NCBI GenBank assembly: GCA_910587725.1
Contig: CAJUNG010000054.1
Coordinates: 1 to 7,948 of the forward strand
From: an uncultured Bacilli bacterium
Lineage (GTDB): Bacteria > Bacillota_I > Bacilli_A > RF39 > UBA660
Direction of reading: 5' to 3'
DNA: 7,948 nt
In this document: one piece after another, positions 5,732 through 7,948 of the stretch
Layout: every line of letters begins with the position of its first letter
Numbering within the stretch: position 1 is the stretch's first letter
Translations under genes and position numbers: made by a program
Notes under the pieces: model-generated
The model's database searches: none
Seen by the model: only the letters and a program-made list of their open reading frames with translations
Told to the model about the DNA's origin: nothing

Positions 5732-5803
5732 TTTAGGTTCAATGATTACGCTAAAGCAATAGAAAAAGAAGACGAAAAGTCTCCTAATGAATTATTACAA
5801 TAA
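5732..5803 (+). pseudogene. C-terminal remnant of a lost plus-strand gene
   Basis: Following a TAA at 5729-5731, 23 codons read FRFNDYAKAIEKEDEK, then SPNELLQ, and stop at 5801-5803, only 2 nt from the recA stop on the other strand. The composition is coding-like and the reverse strand is not. No start or ribosome site exists. The parent family is not recognised. It suggests a convergent neighbour of recA whose body was deleted. Confidence 0.35.
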
Positions 5804-5805
5804 TT

Positions 5806-6846
5806 TTACTTATCTTTCTTTATAGGGGGCACAGATGAAGTAGCTACCGTTTCCTCATTTTTTGCAATTTCATAATGCTCTCTTACCTTTTTATCAATTT
5901 CTGTAAAAATCTCAGGGTGCGACTTCAAGAACAATTTAACATTTTCTTTTCCTTGACCAATCTTCTCACCTTTATAAGAATACCATGCACCAGATTTTTC
6001 AATAATGTTATTATCTGAAGCAAGATCGATTAATTCACCTTCGCGGCTTACTCCCTCTCCATACATAATATCAACAACTGCAGTTCTAAACGGAGGTGCT
6101 ACTTTATTTTTGACCACCTTTACGGTTGTCTTATTCCCAATAATTTTATCTCCATTTTTAATTGCTTCACTACGTCTTACTTCCAAACGAATTGTCGAAT
6201 AGAATTTCAACGCTCTACCACCTGGTGTAGTTTCAGGATTACCAAACATCACTCCCACTTTTTCTCTTAACTGATTAATAAAAATGGCTGTTGTTTTGGT
6301 TTTATTAATTGTTCCTGAAAGCTTACGTAGTGCCTGAGACATAAGACGAGCCTGAAGTCCTACATGAGAATCCCCCATCTCACCATCAATCTCCGCTTTT
6401 GGCACTAATGCGGCAACAGAGTCAATAACAATAATGTTAACTGCTTGACTACGCACTAAAGCTTCGCAAATTTCTAAAGCTTGCTCTCCAGTATCTGGTT
6501 GTGCAAGTAAAAGTTCATTAATATTTACACCTAAATTCTTAGCATAAGTTGGATCTAACGCATGCTCTGCATCAATAAATGCTGCCCGTCCTCCATTTTT
6601 TTGTGCCATTGCAATCGCATGAAGAGCAAAAGTCGTCTTACCACTAGACTCTGGTCCATAAATTTCAATAATTCTCCCCTTTGGATATCCTCCAACACCT
6701 AAAGCAATATCTAAAGCTAAAGAACCAGTAGAAGTAACATCTAACTCCATATGCTTGTTATCTCCAAGCTTCATAATTGCCCCTTTTCCAAATTGTTTTT
6801 CAATATCTTTTAGCACTTGTTCTAATGCTGCATCTTTTTCTTTCAA
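5806..6846 (-). CDS. recA: Recombinase RecA, 346 aa, TTG start
   Basis: RecA binds single-stranded DNA as an ATP-dependent filament, drives homologous pairing and strand exchange, and triggers LexA self-cleavage where LexA is present. Numbered from the TTG, the sequence shows Walker A GPESSGKT (64-71), the catalytic Glu in FIDAEHALD (E94), Walker B IIVIDS (138-143), loop L1 around EIDGEMGDSHVGLQARLMS (152-170), loop L2 starting INQLREKVGVMFGNPETTPG (190-209), and KNKVAPPF (246-253). Length and order are normal for the family, with a short acidic/basic C-terminal tail. An ATG 21 nt upstream (6867) is in frame, but it lies before the ribosome site AAGGAGG (6860-6854), which sits 7 nt from the TTG at 6846. 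The TTG start also aligns the N-terminus (KEKDAALEQ) with B. subtilis RecA (SDRQAALDM). No CinA, RecX or Rny gene is adjacent. Confidence 0.97.
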   Translation of the reverse strand: MKEKDAALEQVLKDIEKQFGKGAIMKLGDNKHMELDVTSTGSLALDIALGVGGYPKGRIIEIYGPESSGKTTFALHAIAMAQKNGGRAAFIDAEHALDPTYAKNLGVNINELLLAQPDTGEQALEICEALVRSQAVNIIVIDSVAALVPKAEIDGEMGDSHVGLQARLMSQALRKLSGTINKTKTTAIFINQLREKVGVMFGNPETTPGGRALKFYSTIRLEVRRSEAIKNGDKIIGNKTTVKVVKNKVAPPFRTAVVDIMYGEGVSREGELIDLASDNNIIEKSGAWYSYKGEKIGQGKENVKLFLKSHPEIFTEIDKKVREHYEIAKNEETVATSSVPPIKKDK

Positions 6847-6853
6847 ACTAATA

Positions 6854-6860
6854 CCTCCTT
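6854..6860 (-). promoter_or_regulatory. Ribosome binding site that fixes the recA start
   Basis: AAGGAGG on the minus strand lies 7 nt before TTG 6846-6844 and inside the frame opened by ATG 6867. The ATG has no comparable site in front of it, so the seven residues MNQGGIS are probably not translated. Confidence 0.85.
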
Positions 6861-6887
6861 GATTCATTCGTCATGACTTACAAATTA

Positions 6888-6916
6888 ATCATATACTACT
6901 TTTTATCAAAAAGCAA
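6888..6916 (-). promoter_or_regulatory. recA promoter
   Basis: On the minus strand TTGCTT (6916-6911) and TATGAT (6893-6888) are 17 nt apart. The start near 6881 leaves a leader of about 35 nt. No Bacillus-type LexA box (GAAC-N4-GTTC) is visible. Confidence 0.75.
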
Positions 6917-6927
6917 GAGTTTTTTTC

Positions 6928-6939
6928 AAACAATTGTTT
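6928..6939. promoter_or_regulatory. 12-bp palindrome upstream of the recA -35
   Basis: AAACAATTGTTT is a perfect palindrome 12 nt upstream of the -35 box. The position suits an activator or repressor site, but the sequence matches no operator I can name and could be chance in AT-rich DNA. Confidence 0.25.
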
Positions 6940-7040
6940 AATATTTGGTTAACTTTTGGAAACTATTGGTAAACACTTAAAAAAGATGAATTTAAAATTA
7001 AAAAATAAGTGAATTTTTCATTATTTTGAAATAAAAATCC

Positions 7041-7659
7041 TTACAATTTTTCCCTCTCAATAATTTCTTGAATCCCATTTTTTGACAGTTCACTAATTCT
7101 TACAATCTCTTCGATTTCCAGTCCATTTTTATACATCGCTAAAATTATTTTTTTACGCTCACTATTTTGACCCTCTTCTCGGCCTTCCTCACGTCCACGT
7201 TCTAAATATTCTTGATTTTCACATCGTTTAAACGTCGCTTGTCCTTCTTCACTGTTGTACCAATCAACAAGTGCATCATATACAAAAAAGTTCTCTACCT
7301 TTTTTGCTAAACTCATATAATCTTCATCCCCTTCAACTAATTCTCTTAATTCATCTAATGTCGTACAGGAAAGTACCTTCATCAACATCAAGACTTCTCT
7401 ATCTCTAGGATTATTATAATCTAACTGGTCTTGATTTGCAACGATAAAATAATACCCTAAATAAATATCCGTTACTTCTTCTCCAAACTGGTCTCTAATT
7501 TTACATTCTCGAACAGGGGCTTCTGGATGCGTCTTAAATGTATTGGTTTTATCAATATTGATTTCTATCGTTTTTGCTGTTTCCTGGGTTCCTTCTAAAG
7601 TCTCTGTTAAAATCAAAGAAAACGCGTATCTTGCATTCTTCTCCCTTTGTATTTAACAT
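7041..7659 (-). pseudogene. Broken Rpn/PD-(D/E)XK transposase-like gene, C-terminal half
   Basis: The open frame encodes the C-terminal part of an Rpn-family (recombination-promoting nuclease / putative transposase) type protein. It has a segment resembling the middle of the family (KNARYAFSLILTETLEG to IEINID), a helical region (DNPRD-like to WYNSEEGQ), the hallmark charged linker ERGREEGREEG, and a C-terminal helix-turn-helix-like tail (MYKNGLEIEEIVRISELS). The N-terminal nuclease core with its catalytic Asp/Glu-x-Lys is absent. The only good start is ATG 7659, with AGGAGG (7671-7666) 6 nt upstream. It is out of frame by one base and ends after 35 codons. Removing one base from the AAAGGG at about 7642-7647 would join MLNTK directly to EKNARYAFS. 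So the gene has both lost its core and been frameshifted. A weak TTG at 7616 is the only in-frame alternative. The family call rests on the linker and tail. Confidence 0.7.
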
Positions 7660-7810
7660 GAAATACCTCCTGAATAATGATTATTTTGAGAATTCTCTTC
7701 TCCTTAACCCGCGGAAATTAAATAGAAAAAGTATCCTCTATAATAAATATTTGCAAAAATTTCCAGTTTTCTACAAAAAAGTTGCATTTTTTTCAAATTT
7801 TTTGACAAAT

Positions 7811-7850
7811 AAAAAATGTTAAGTATCCGACTTTGGATTCTCAACATTTT
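7811..7850 (-). terminator. Terminator of the right-edge gene
   Basis: On the minus strand AAAATGTT continues through GAGAATCC (7850-7835), then a 6-nt loop, then GGATACTT and AACATTTT (7828-7813). This is an 18-bp stem with a single A-A mismatch and one G.T pair, ending in TTTTTTATTT. It lies 7 nt after the stop of the partial gene at the right edge. Confidence 0.85.
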
Positions 7851-7856
7851 ATCACA

Positions 7857-7948
7857 TCATTCACTTTCTACTATTTTTTGTACTTCCTCTTCAGTTAAAT
7901 TACAAATCTTAGCAATTTCTTTGATTTCCATTCCATGGTCATGCATCA
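7857..7948 (-). CDS. C-terminal end of a second Rpn-like protein (partial)
   Basis: Only the last 29 complete codons are in the window, and the 5' part lies beyond 7948. They read MHDHGMEIKEIAKICNLTE, then EEVQKIVESE, and end at TGA (7859-7857). The pattern M-x-x-x-G-x-E-I-x-E-I-x-x-I-x-x-L parallels the tail of the broken gene at 7041-7659 (MYKNGLEIEEIVRISELS), so the two are paralogues in tandem on the same strand. Rpn/PD-(D/E)XK transposase-like proteins often end with such a helical, helix-turn-helix-like segment. A strong terminator follows at once. TGA acts as stop here, since reading it as Trp would run the frame through the terminator hairpin. Whether the missing part is intact cannot be seen. 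Confidence 0.7.
   Translation of the reverse strand, partial: MHDHGMEIKEIAKICNLTEEEVQKIVESE

Larger units (their letters stand above)
5160..5805. other. 646-nt gap between the adhesin operon and recA
   Basis: No intact gene is seen. From left to right in this coordinate order it holds a leader of about 130 nt and the adhesin-operon promoter, a minus-strand terminator overlapping a short coding-like tail, a second minus-strand terminator (5494-5516), AT-rich DNA with an ATCAC/GTGAT inverted repeat near 5551-5570, and a plus-strand coding-like tail ending at 5803. The pattern is what is left when accessory genes decay or are deleted. Confidence 0.6.

Noticed and set aside
6005..6202. Plus-strand open frame of 65 codons inside recA
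   Set aside because: It is a shadow of recA with no ribosome site.
7574..7822. Plus-strand open frame of 82 codons at the right end
   Set aside because: It overlaps the minus-strand ribosome site, the start of the broken Rpn-like gene and part of a terminator, and its Lys/Phe/Asn-rich composition is that of random AT-rich DNA.
7857..7948. TGA read as tryptophan (Mycoplasma code)
   Set aside because: The frame ends at TGA where the paralogous tail ends and just before a terminator, and tryptophans in the adhesin are encoded by TGG.

Overview
The window is AT-rich DNA with strong AGGAGG-type ribosome binding sites, sigma-A-like promoters and compact U-tailed terminators, and TGA reads as stop. 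This points to a low-GC Bacillota or Mycoplasmatota-like bacterium, probably a gut member of the Bacilli/Erysipelotrichia side. RecA and an Rpn-type accessory gene fit that. The genus cannot be named from sequence alone.

Left part (1-945), plus strand: one small unrecognised gene (137-397), followed by three consecutive stem-loops, the last a terminator. The block lies between copies of a 13-bp direct repeat, ATTTACTACTTTT, so it may be a small acquired unit. The rest up to 945 is AT-rich and apparently non-coding.

946-1280, plus strand: the highlight. A complete tRNA-Lys(CUU) gene is interrupted inside its anticodon by a 259-nt group I intron (981-1239) with no reading frame. P1 with the U.G wobble at the splice site, P2, P3, P4, P6, P7, P8, P9 and the terminal G can all be drawn by hand. 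Back-to-back terminators (1291-1356) close this transcript and the convergent one.

1370-5159, minus strand: a surface-protein locus. Its promoter has a G-rich spacer and sits at 5298-5327. It drives an unrecognised single-pass membrane protein (4290-5159) and then, 11 nt later, an 819-residue protein (1819-4278). That protein joins a type IV prepilin N-terminus, an Ig-like segment, three InlB-type (Flg_new) repeats and a glycine-rich C-terminal domain. It looks like a pilus-associated or pseudopilin-anchored adhesin. A small zinc-ribbon, two-helix membrane protein (1370-1747) follows but has its own promoter.

5160-5805: 646 nt without an intact gene, holding two minus-strand terminators and what look like the last codons of two decayed genes, one on each strand.

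5806-6846, minus strand: recA, best started at a TTG codon rather than the upstream ATG, with a clean promoter at 6888-6916. Beyond it lie a broken, N-terminally deleted Rpn/PD-(D/E)XK-transposase-like gene (7041-7659), a strong terminator, and the C-terminal end of a second, paralogous gene running off the right edge.
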